Origin: Candidatus Coatesiibacteriota bacterium
GTDB taxonomy: Bacteria > RBG-13-66-14
Length of the DNA: 6,188 bases
Assembly (NCBI GenBank): GCA_030631385.1
Contig: DAOVLG010000118.1
Coordinates: forward strand, 1-6,188
Direction: 5' to 3'
The position numbers and the translations under genes were made by a program. The notes below the pieces were generated by a model, which was not told the origin of the DNA, ran no database searches, and saw nothing but the letters and a program-made list of their open reading frames with translations. Positions 1-5,434 of the stretch are shown here, in pieces (the first letter of the stretch is position 1; each line of letters starts with the position of its first letter).

Positions 1-620
1 GGGGCGGGGGGTTCCTCTTCGCCATGTGCTCGGCACCGGCGAGCTTAGACGTAGCTTTAGCCGCGGCGGAGATAGACATCGTGGACCCGGCCATAGACGG
101 CACGCCCATCTCGCCGGGCTACAACGCACGGTTGGACTATTCTTCCTGTCTGGCCTTCACCGATTTCGAGGTCTACCCCGACCCGGATTTATACGAGATA
201 TCCTCGATTGATTCACCCCGTGGCCGGGGGCTCTACGACCTGCCCACCGGGGTGCGCCCCACCTTCACCCTCTTCGAGTTCGCCGCCAAGTTCGATCCCG
301 TCCCCACCATCCTCACCCAGTGCCACGTCCGCACCATCGCCGACTTCATGGGCCAGGACACCGCCTTCGTCCGCGACCAGGTCTTGGATTCCTGCGTCGT
401 GTTGGCAGTCGTGGACGGCCTGGACGAGGTGAAGTACCTGTACGGTGTCTTTGGCGAGGGCGCCTTCAGCTTCCTGGGCGGCCATGATCCGGAGGACTTC
501 CAGCACTTCGTCGGCGATCCCCCCACCGAGCTTTCCCTCTTCCCCCACTCGCCCGGCTACCGCCTGATCCTCAACAACGTCTTATTTCCAGCCGCCAAGA
601 AGAAGCCCTTGAAGACGTGA
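1..620 (+). CDS. 'Asparagine synthetase B' family secreted protein, 3' part (5' end outside window)
   Basis: The reading frame is open from base 3, and the codons before the first ATG (24) read GGGFLFA, which runs straight into AMCSAPASLDVALAA. I recall a very similar stretch (GGGFLFAMCSA) in the middle of proteins annotated 'asparagine synthetase B' in Bacteroidetes and relatives, which are about 400 residues or more, so about 205 C-terminal residues are seen here. Other recalled family blocks are present: FTLFEFAAKFDPVPT, FMGQDTAF, GGHDPEDFQHFVGDPPTELSL, SPGYRLILNNVLFPAAKKK and a Lys-rich end. The family name is doubtful: no ATP-pyrophosphatase signature of true AsnB is visible in this part. 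The GGGFLFAMCSA block resembles the turn around a glutamine-amidotransferase-like Cys, but that is inference. ATG 24 has no good ribosome binding site at the right distance, so I treat the gene as cut by the window edge. Function unknown; family assignment rests on motif memory. Confidence 0.85.
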   Translation, partial: GGGFLFAMCSAPASLDVALAAAEIDIVDPAIDGTPISPGYNARLDYSSCLAFTDFEVYPDPDLYEISSIDSPRGRGLYDLPTGVRPTFTLFEFAAKFDPVPTILTQCHVRTIADFMGQDTAFVRDQVLDSCVVLAVVDGLDEVKYLYGVFGEGAFSFLGGHDPEDFQHFVGDPPTELSLFPHSPGYRLILNNVLFPAAKKKPLKT

Positions 621-653
621 GTAACTGAGACCTCTTCGAAATTCGTAGTTTTT

Positions 654-684
654 CGTAGGGGCGGCCCTCTGTGGCCGCCCGCGG
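654..684 (+). repeat. Dispersed palindromic repeat, single-hairpin copy
   Basis: It begins CGTAGGGGCG and forms an 8-bp perfect stem (GGGCGGCC 659-666, GGCCGCCC 673-680) around a 6-nt loop (CTCTGT), then GCGG. It matches the reverse complement of 2998-3028 at 28 of 31 positions. Two of the three differences are the two sides of one stem pair (G-C here, A-T there), so the hairpin is kept. No T-run follows on either strand, so this is not a normal intrinsic terminator. It is probably a REP-like intergenic element. Confidence 0.75.
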
Positions 685-686
685 TC

Positions 687-710
687 AAGAAGAAACAGCT
701 TAAGACCTAG
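687..710 (+). other. Second in-frame copy of the upstream gene's C-terminal tail (possible paralog remnant)
   Basis: These codons read KKKQLKT then TAG, in the same frame as the first gene, which ends KKKPLKT then TGA at 618-620. All 29 codons between the TGA and this TAG are open. Six of seven residues agree, while the DNA differs mostly at synonymous sites (AAG/AAA, TTG/CTT, ACG/ACC), as expected of two diverged coding copies. It directly follows the repeat at 654-684. It could be the last codons of a deleted tandem paralog, an alternative C-terminus reached by stop readthrough, or chance. Confidence 0.35.
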
Positions 711-802
711 GAGCTGTCAGGGTAAACGGGAAGGCGTGGTGAATCCGGCCGATGCCCGCCCCGTGCGCCTGTCTCAATAGAGTTTCAATTGGAGCTGGGG
801 TC

Positions 803-831
803 TTGACCGGATAGGCCCCTTTTGTTAGGAT
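803..831 (+). promoter_or_regulatory. Sigma70-type promoter upstream of the porin operon
   Basis: TTGACC (803-808), a 17-nt spacer and TAGGAT (826-831) match the -35 and -10 consensus at five and four of six positions. Transcription would begin near 838 and give a leader of about 210 nt before the porin start at 1050. It is the best promoter candidate I see in the 429-nt gap. Confidence 0.5.
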
Positions 832-845
832 GCCGGTGAATTGAT

Positions 846-858
846 ACTGAGTCTCAGT
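846..858 (+). promoter_or_regulatory. 13-nt perfect palindrome just downstream of the predicted porin transcription start
   Basis: ACTGAG T CTCAGT is an exact inverted repeat about 8-20 nt after the start predicted from the promoter at 803-831. That position suits a repressor operator. No regulator gene is in the window, so the role is inference. Confidence 0.3.
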
Positions 859-942
859 CTCGCCAAGGAAACCTACACTAACCCATCCTCTTTCAACCGG
901 TTAGCATACCAGCTCGCAAAAAAAGAGGTGCATCGTATAAAT

Positions 943-970
943 GTAGCACGTACTGTCGCATTCGTGCTAC
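943..970 (+). promoter_or_regulatory. 8-bp inverted repeat in the porin leader (operator or leader hairpin)
   Basis: GTAGCACG (943-950) and CGTGCTAC (963-970) are perfect inverted copies separated by 12 nt. A -10-like TATAAA lies just upstream at 936-941, but no acceptable -35 sits 16-18 nt before it. It may be an operator for a second start site or an mRNA hairpin. Smaller hairpins follow: TCGGC/GCCGA at 997-1012 and GGGT/ACCC at 1020-1033, the latter just before the ribosome binding site. Confidence 0.35.
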
Positions 971-1049
971 TATTTGCCGACGCCACCCCCAACGAATCGG
1001 CTCGGATGCCGAACAATCCGGGTAAACATACCCTTGGAGGGAGCTACCG

Positions 1050-2126
1050 ATGTCACGTGTCCTTACCCTCTTACCCTTCCTCTTGGCAATCCAAGCGGCG
1101 CAGGCCGAGATCGTTGTGGAAATTGGCGATGATGAGGCCTACTGGCCCACTCTCGGCGGCAACGTCATGCTCCAGTACTACCACTATCTGGGTGAGGATG
1201 ACCCCGATCTTGGCTACTGCGTGCCGTCGAACAGGTTCGCCGCCCGACACGCCGTTATCGGCGTCAATGGAGAGCTTGGCGAGTACATCGAGTACGGCGC
1301 CGAGTTCGGCGTCGCCACCTGCGCCGGCTCCGGCGGAGACGATGCTACGGTGAAGAACAAGGAGGCCGAGATATTCTTCAAGCCCATCGAATGGCTTGGC
1401 CTCGGTATCGCCCGCGGCCACGTGATGCGCGGCTTTATGGGTAAGCAGGAGTGCTACGATATGCCGCTGTGCGAGAAGCCGCATTTCTTCTTCACCTACG
1501 GCCAGTGCCACATGTTCGGCGCTCAGGTCTGGGCAAAACCGATGTTCACCGATGAGATCGGCATCTCCTTAGAGCTTGGCTACTACAACGGCGTGGCGGG
1601 TACGGTGGACATCGAGAGCAACACCCTCGGCGGCCTGTGGGTCCATCTGCCCTACGGTGTAACCGTGGGCGGTCACTACGAGAACGTAGTCGTGGACTAC
1701 GACTTCGACGGCGACTACGACGATGTCTGGCGGGCCTCCGCCGGGCTGCGCTGGGAGCAGTGGGGTATTCATCTCCAGGGCGAGTATTACCTCGGCACGG
1801 GCTTCAACGCCAACTACGGCACCGTTGAGCCGGCCGATCTCGAACGCAACGCCTACTACGTCCAGGCCGCCTACGACATCCTGACCGGTTTCGATGTGTT
1901 GCCGTACGTACAACCACACATTCGTTACGAATCCTACGATCAGGGCGTCAACGCCGACGACGACCTGGACCACACCTATTCCTGGCTGACCGCCGGAATA
2001 TCGGTCGGCCTGGGGAGCTCCGACGCGGCCTTGAAGATAGACTACGACTACAACCTTACCGAAGAGCGAGACTACGAGGCCAAGGCGGCCGATGCGATCT
2101 ACGTCCGTCTCCAGGCCGGTTTCTAA
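1050..2126 (+). CDS. Outer-membrane porin, phosphate-selective porin O/P-like beta-barrel
   Basis: A 358-residue exported beta-barrel protein, probably forming a diffusion channel in the outer membrane. Residues 1-19 are a signal peptide (MSRVLTLLPFLLAIQAAQA), with cleavage likely after AQA. The mature part alternates aromatic and small residues as in barrel strands and ends in Phe (YVRLQAGF), the usual signal for BAM-assisted insertion. The order of segments resembles the OprO/OprP family as I remember it: a KPIEWLGLGIARGHV strand pair (111-125), FGAQVWAKP...LELGYYNGVAG (156-184), then YYVQAAYDI, YVQPHIRYESYDQ and LKIDYDYNL near the end. The start is set by GGAGGGAG (1036-1043), 6 nt before ATG. 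Unusual points are five cysteines (57, 91, 135, 141, 153) and an Asp-rich stretch (216-226) like a calcium-binding loop. It is first gene of an operon with the DNRLRE gene 33 nt downstream. Substrate not known. Confidence 0.8.
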   Translation: MSRVLTLLPFLLAIQAAQAEIVVEIGDDEAYWPTLGGNVMLQYYHYLGEDDPDLGYCVPSNRFAARHAVIGVNGELGEYIEYGAEFGVATCAGSGGDDATVKNKEAEIFFKPIEWLGLGIARGHVMRGFMGKQECYDMPLCEKPHFFFTYGQCHMFGAQVWAKPMFTDEIGISLELGYYNGVAGTVDIESNTLGGLWVHLPYGVTVGGHYENVVVDYDFDGDYDDVWRASAGLRWEQWGIHLQGEYYLGTGFNANYGTVEPADLERNAYYVQAAYDILTGFDVLPYVQPHIRYESYDQGVNADDDLDHTYSWLTAGISVGLGSSDAALKIDYDYNLTEERDYEAKAADAIYVRLQAGF

Positions 2127-2159
2127 CACAAGCGAAGATAAAAACAGAAGGAGATTAAG

Positions 2160-2777
2160 ATGTGGCGAAAGCTGATACTACTGGGGCTGCTGTGCCTGGT
2201 TATCCCCTCAGCAGCCACTTACGAGGTGACTCTGTATCCCACTGATGACACCTACACCGAGCCCGGCGGCGGCAACCACGGCGCCGACCCCCAGCTCTGG
2301 GTGGCCAACTACTCGCCCAGCGGCCACTTCGAACGAACCAATGTCCGCTTCGATCTCAACGAATACGATGGCGAAGCGGTGGTCAGCGCCATCGTCCACA
2401 TGTACCGCTTCTTCTCCTGCCCCTCCGGCGGGGTCTGCATGGTGGATTTCTACGACATCACCCAGGACTGGGACGAGGATACCTGGGGCGGCGGACACCT
2501 GGACCACAGCGATACCGTTTGGCACACCCAGGGCTTCTCGACCGCCGGTGGTGATCAATCCTGGGAGGAGATTGACCTGACCGACCTGTTTGACGCCTGG
2601 CTCAACACCGACATGTCCGACTACGGCTTCGTGATGCACGCCCGGTCGGGCAGCAAGTTCGCCAAGTTCTACTCCAAGGAGTACCAGGAGGCCTACCGCC
2701 CCCACGTGGTGCTGACCCTCTCCGGCAGCAACGTTGAAGAGACATCATTCGGCTGGATCAAAGCGCGGTTCCGGTAG
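2160..2777 (+). CDS. Secreted DNRLRE-domain (CBM96-like) protein with C-terminal GWIKARFR tail
   Basis: A 205-residue exported protein. Residues 1-19 form a signal peptide (hydrophobic LILLGLLCLVIPSAA). The rest fits the DNRLRE / CBM96-like beta-sandwich seen in carbohydrate- or surface-binding proteins: DDTYTEPGGGNHGADPQLWVAN (29-50), TNVRFDLNEYDGEAVVSAIVHMYRF (60-84), DFYDITQDWDEDTW (96-109), EIDLTDLFDAWL (137-148), YGFVMHA (155-161) and RPHVVLTLS (180-188). Cys87 and Cys93 could form a disulphide in the periplasm or outside. After the domain comes a short linker and SFGWIKARFR at the very end, nearly the same as the tail of the lipoprotein at 3359-3904. The start is set by AAGGAG (2148-2153), 6 nt before ATG. 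It shares a transcript with the porin and ends at the terminator at 2809. Ligand unknown. Confidence 0.78.
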   Translation: MWRKLILLGLLCLVIPSAATYEVTLYPTDDTYTEPGGGNHGADPQLWVANYSPSGHFERTNVRFDLNEYDGEAVVSAIVHMYRFFSCPSGGVCMVDFYDITQDWDEDTWGGGHLDHSDTVWHTQGFSTAGGDQSWEEIDLTDLFDAWLNTDMSDYGFVMHARSGSKFAKFYSKEYQEAYRPHVVLTLSGSNVEETSFGWIKARFR

Positions 2778-2808
2778 GGCTTAAACGTTGACCAAAGCTC
2801 CATAACCC

Positions 2809-2836
2809 GGGCCGGCTTCCAAGCCGGCCCTTCTTT
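2809..2836 (+). terminator. Intrinsic terminator of the porin-DNRLRE operon
   Basis: GGGCCGGCTT (2809-2818) and AAGCCGGCCC (2821-2830) form a perfect 10-bp GC-rich stem with almost no loop (about 4 nt if the closing pair opens), followed by TTCTTT. It lies 31 nt after the stop codon of the DNRLRE gene. Confidence 0.85.
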
Positions 2837-3300
2837 GGGGTTCACCGTTATTAAACGAACCGATAAGAAGTTGTATCTTCCTTATAAATATGGTGGATAG
2901 GACAATGCGTTTGTTCACCTTAACGCCTAAAAAAAGTGGCACCTCGGATTACGAACACGGTTAAATTAGATTCGTAGGGGCGGGGCTCCGCCCCCGCCCG
3001 CGGGCGACCGCAGAGGGTCGCCCCTACGGGAAATTGCGACTTTTACTAGTGTCTTAATTTGATAATTATTTCCCGCGAACGATGCTTTATTCAACAATTG
3101 AAAACAGGTAGGAAACGACCTTTAGGACGGCACACACTACTTTCATAGGTTGGAAATCTTTCCCTATTAGTGGAGTTCCAGTTGGTCCGGATAGTGGTTG
3201 TGATCCCAAAAATCAAGTAGATTCTACGTCCTAAGCAGGTTGAAAACAGACCGGATGTGGAATGCTGGACATGGCGGCTACCCTTTTCATGGCGGGGAGC
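2837..3300 (+). other. Gene-free stretch with no recognised coding or RNA gene
   Basis: About 460 nt, visibly richer in A+T than the flanking genes. Apart from the palindromic repeat at 2973-3028, I see only a weak bulged hairpin at 3145-3167 (ATAG, bulge, GGAAA / TTTCCCTAT) and an A7 run near 2929. No open frame here has a ribosome binding site or a family resemblance, and no tRNA-like fold was found. It may be decayed sequence or a long 5' region of the lipoprotein gene. Confidence 0.5.
2973..3028 (+). repeat. Double-hairpin palindromic repeat
   Basis: The ends CGTAGGGGCG (2973-2982) and CGCCCCTACG (3019-3028) are exact inverted copies. Inside are two back-to-back hairpins, each with an 8-bp stem and a 6-nt loop: GGGCGGGG/CCCCGCCC (2978-2985, 2992-2999) and GGGCGACC/GGTCGCCC (3002-3009, 3016-3023). 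The right half is the reverse-complement partner of the repeat at 654-684. The layout is like paired REP elements. No T-run follows. Confidence 0.8.
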
Positions 3301-3329
3301 TTGACAACACCGTCTGGGGCGGTTAGTTT
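3301..3329 (+). promoter_or_regulatory. Probable promoter of the lipoprotein-ruvB operon
   Basis: A perfect TTGACA (3301-3306), a 17-nt spacer and a weak -10 TAGTTT (3324-3329). Transcription would begin near 3336, about 23 nt before the lipoprotein ATG, which leaves just enough room for its ribosome binding site. Confidence 0.5.
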
Positions 3330-3358
3330 TGATTTGCAACCTCCCCCGGGGAGGACCG

Positions 3359-3904
3359 ATGAAGCGACTTCTGCCCATCGCCATAACGCTGACGCTTCTG
3401 GCCGGCTGCTTCAGCCTGCCGCCGGGGCCCGGCCCCGACCTCTCCTCCCCCCACGACACCCTGTCCTATCTGGTCAACTCCTACGTCCTGTTGGATGACG
3501 GCGGCGTGGACTACATCCTCGACAGCGACTTCATCTTCTATTTCGATCAAGATGAGGTGGACGACGTGGTCGGCGGCTACAGGATACCGCACGAGGGGTG
3601 GGGCAGGTACTCGGAGCTGATCGCCACGCGGAACATGTTCGCGGGCGCCGAGCGGATCGAGTTCGATGAATTCGACCTGAGTGAAATGGAGCCGCTGCCC
3701 GAGGGGGCCACGCACTACACCAGCGGCTGGATCAGATACCGGTTCCGCTACTACTACGATGAGGAAGACCACTCCTACTACGTCGGCGGAAACGCCATCT
3801 TCGAGCTGGAGAAACAGGGGAATGACTGGATCATCACCCGCTGGACCGACCAAAAAGTCAGCGAGCACTCCTGGGGCTGGCTCAAGGCCCTGTACCGTCT
3901 TTAA
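3359..3904 (+). CDS. NTF2-like lipoprotein with C-terminal GWLKALYRL tail
   Basis: A 181-residue predicted lipoprotein. Residues 1-16 are a signal peptide followed by the lipobox LAGC, so Cys17 would be acylated; +2 is Phe, not Asp, which favours the outer membrane. A Pro-rich linker (PPGPGP) leads into a small domain with NTF2/SnoaL-like character: SPHDTLSYLVNSYVLLDDGGVDYILDSDFIFYFD at 30-63, then alternating strands (SGWIRYRFRYYY, NAIFELEKQGNDWIITRWTD). It is rich in Asp, Glu and Tyr. The end, SWGWLKALYRL, is nearly the same as that of the DNRLRE protein. I chose ATG 3359 over 3329: it has GGGGAGG just upstream, and the signal peptide starts there. The stop is 14 nt before the ruvB start, so the two are likely co-transcribed. 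The fold is inferred from pattern; function unknown. Confidence 0.75.
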   Translation: MKRLLPIAITLTLLAGCFSLPPGPGPDLSSPHDTLSYLVNSYVLLDDGGVDYILDSDFIFYFDQDEVDDVVGGYRIPHEGWGRYSELIATRNMFAGAERIEFDEFDLSEMEPLPEGATHYTSGWIRYRFRYYYDEEDHSYYVGGNAIFELEKQGNDWIITRWTDQKVSEHSWGWLKALYRL

Positions 3905-3918
3905 CCGGAGGAGCCCGA

Positions 3919-4938
3919 GTGCCCGAGGCCAGCGTCGTTGATCCCACCCAGCAGCCCGAGGATTTCTTCGAGCGGAACCTGCGCCCCCGGAAGCTGGCGG
4001 AGTTTATCGGGCAAAAGGGGATAACCGAGCAGCTCGAGGTCTTCATCGAGGCCGCCCGGCGCCGCGGCGAGGCCCTGGACCACGTGCTCTTATCCGGGCC
4101 GCCGGGGTTGGGTAAGACCACCCTGGCCCACATCATCGCCAACGAGACCGGCGTCGAGATACGCGGCAGTTCGGGACCCGCACTGGAGCGTCCCGGTGAC
4201 CTGGCCGGCATCCTCACCGCTCTCGACCACCGCGACATCCTCTTCATAGACGAGGTCCACCGCCTCCCCACCATCGTCGAGGAGTACCTCTACCCGGCGA
4301 TGGAGGATTACCGCCTGGACATCGTGATAGATTCCGGCCCGGCGGCCCGGTCCATCAAACTCGACCTCAAGCGCTACACCCTGGTGGGCGCCACGACCCG
4401 GGTGGGGCTCCTGTCGTCGCCGCTGCGGTCACGCTTCGGCGTGGTGCTGCGTCTGGGTTACTACCCGGTGGAGGAGATCGCCGTCATCGTCCGGCGCTCC
4501 TCGAGGATCATGAACGTCAACATAGACGATGAGGGGGTGGCTGAGATCGCCCGCCGCAGCCGGGGTACCCCCAGGGTGGCGAACCGGCTCCTGCGGCGGG
4601 TGCGTGACTTCGCCGAGGTGCGCGCCGACGGGGTGGTTACCCCCGCGGTGGCCGACGAGGCGCTCAAACTCCTCGGGGTGGACTCAGCCGGGCTCGACGA
4701 GATGGACCGGACCCTCCTGCGGACGCTCTGCGTCAACTTCGGCGGCGGCCCCACCGGAGTGAAAACGATCGCCGTGGCCGTGGGCGAGGAGCCCGACACC
4801 CTCGAGGAGGTCCACGAACCCTTCCTGATCCAGGAGGGCTTTCTGACCCGAACCCCCCAGGGGCGGGTGGCCATGCCCAAGGCCTGGGACCACCTCGGCC
4901 TCAGAAATCCAGACATCGAAGGACAATTACGATTCTAG
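3919..4938 (+). CDS. ruvB: Holliday junction branch-migration helicase RuvB
   Basis: RuvB is the hexameric AAA+ motor that, with RuvA, drives branch migration at Holliday junctions before RuvC cuts them. The 339-residue length is normal. Visible signatures are LRPRKLAEFIGQ (21-32), Walker A GPPGLGKTT (60-68), Walker B ILFIDEVHRL (107-116), sensor 1 GATTR (157-161), the arginine-finger region SPLRSRFG (167-174), sensor 2 RGTPRVANRLLRR (215-227) and the C-terminal winged helix with GGGPTGVKTIA (275-285) and LIQEGFLTRTPQGR (303-316). The start is GTG, fixed by GGAGGAG (3907-3913) 5 nt upstream. It lies 14 nt after the lipoprotein gene. ruvA and ruvC are not next to it, unlike many genomes where ruvA precedes ruvB. 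No truncation or missing residue is seen. Confidence 0.98.
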   Translation: MPEASVVDPTQQPEDFFERNLRPRKLAEFIGQKGITEQLEVFIEAARRRGEALDHVLLSGPPGLGKTTLAHIIANETGVEIRGSSGPALERPGDLAGILTALDHRDILFIDEVHRLPTIVEEYLYPAMEDYRLDIVIDSGPAARSIKLDLKRYTLVGATTRVGLLSSPLRSRFGVVLRLGYYPVEEIAVIVRRSSRIMNVNIDDEGVAEIARRSRGTPRVANRLLRRVRDFAEVRADGVVTPAVADEALKLLGVDSAGLDEMDRTLLRTLCVNFGGGPTGVKTIAVAVGEEPDTLEEVHEPFLIQEGFLTRTPQGRVAMPKAWDHLGLRNPDIEGQLRF

Positions 4939-4941
4939 GAC

Positions 4942-4970
4942 TTGACATGACCATCGATAAATGCTATTTC
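4942..4970 (+). promoter_or_regulatory. Promoter of the toxin-antitoxin operon
   Basis: A perfect TTGACA (4942-4947) begins 4 nt after the ruvB stop codon, with a 17-nt spacer and TATTTC (4965-4970) as a weak -10. The start would be near 4977, giving a leader of about 18 nt. This gives the cassette its own transcription, independent of ruvB. Confidence 0.5.
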
Positions 4971-4971
4971 T

Positions 4972-4979
4972 CTCATGAG
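4972..4979 (+). promoter_or_regulatory. CTCATGAG palindrome over the predicted toxin-antitoxin start site
   Basis: An 8-bp perfect palindrome sits at the predicted transcription start and just before the ribosome binding site AGGAGGTG (4983-4990). Many toxin-antitoxin operons repress themselves from such a site, but the antitoxin here shows no obvious DNA-binding helix-turn-helix, so this is a weak call. Confidence 0.2.
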
Positions 4980-4994
4980 GTGAGGAGGTGAAAG

Positions 4995-5432
4995 ATGGCA
5001 ACCGTTTATGATGTGGCAGCTTATATTCTAACTAAGACAGGCAAAATCACTACGATGCGTCTGCAGAAGCTTGTTTATTACTGCCAAGCTTGGTCGTTAG
5101 TATGGGACGATGCACCTCTGTTTGATGAGCGCATCGAAGCATGGACCTTTGGTCCAGTGATACCAGATTTATATAATAAGCATAAAGGTTTATTTACAAT
5201 TGAAATATGTGAGGATGGTAATCCAGATAACCTTGCAAGTGTTCAGATAGAAACTATTGATGCAGTTCTTCAGTTCTATCGTAAACGTCCTACCCAGTGG
5301 CTCGTTGATTTAAGCCATTCAGAAGAGCCGTGGAAAATTGCACGAGAAGGTTTAGCTCCTGCTGATCACTCTAGCATCGAGATTACTTTAGACTCAATGA
5401 AGGAGTATTATACGAGAATATCGCTTAATTAA
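4995..5432 (+). CDS. panA: Panacea-domain (DUF4065, SocA/GepA-like) antitoxin
   Basis: A 145-residue Panacea-domain protein. This domain is known as the antitoxin half of many toxin-antitoxin pairs and neutralises unrelated toxins. Family blocks are clear: MRLQKLVYYCQAWSL (21-35), PLFDERIEAWTFGPVIPDLY (41-60), LSHSEEPWKIAREG (106-119) and ITLDSMKEYY (130-139). The domain fills the whole protein, with no extra DNA-binding segment. The start is fixed by a near-perfect AGGAGGTG (4983-4990). Bases 5041-5280 have 95 G+C of 240 (40%), well below ruvB (40 of 60 at 4081-4140), which suggests acquisition. Only 2 nt separate it from the next gene. The symbol follows the PanA naming of the antitoxin class; the exact toxin it counters is inferred from context. 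Confidence 0.88.
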   Translation: MATVYDVAAYILTKTGKITTMRLQKLVYYCQAWSLVWDDAPLFDERIEAWTFGPVIPDLYNKHKGLFTIEICEDGNPDNLASVQIETIDAVLQFYRKRPTQWLVDLSHSEEPWKIAREGLAPADHSSIEITLDSMKEYYTRISLN

Positions 5433-5434
5433 TC

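Noticed and set aside
24..26. ATG 24 as the true start of the first gene
   Set aside because: The codons before it (GGGFLFA) continue a family motif, so the gene must begin outside the window.
654..684. The first repeat as the terminator of the first gene
   Set aside because: The stem is good but no T-run follows, and a related copy occurs elsewhere unlinked to a gene end in the same way.
841..1353. Open frame (TTG start) across the porin leader and into the porin gene
   Set aside because: It overlaps the well-supported porin in another frame, has no ribosome binding site, and its protein has no recognisable features.
1569..2129. Long minus-strand open frame opposite the porin
   Set aside because: It mirrors the GC-rich codon pattern of the sense gene; the Val/Gly-rich low-complexity product has no family resemblance. 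The same applies to 2208-2705 and 3323-3868 on the minus strand.
2788..2793. TTGACC as a -35 element after the DNRLRE gene
   Set aside because: Its -10 position falls inside the terminator stem and is GC-only.
3171..3240. Possible tRNA or small RNA (GGTTGTGATCC resembles a T-loop)
   Set aside because: No acceptor stem or anticodon arm could be paired around it.
3098..3249. TTGAAAACAG repeated at 3098-3107 and 3240-3249
   Set aside because: A 10-nt repeat is expected several times by chance in 6 kb, and nothing else flanks the two copies in common.
3329..3358. Earlier in-frame ATG giving ten extra residues on the lipoprotein
   Set aside because: It would place MICNLPRGGP before the signal peptide and has no ribosome binding site; ATG 3359 has GGGGAGG upstream.
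3091..3459. Minus-strand open frame over the gene-free stretch and the lipoprotein start
   Set aside because: No ribosome binding site or family motif; it overlaps the lipoprotein gene, and its Arg/Pro-rich part is typical of antisense translation.
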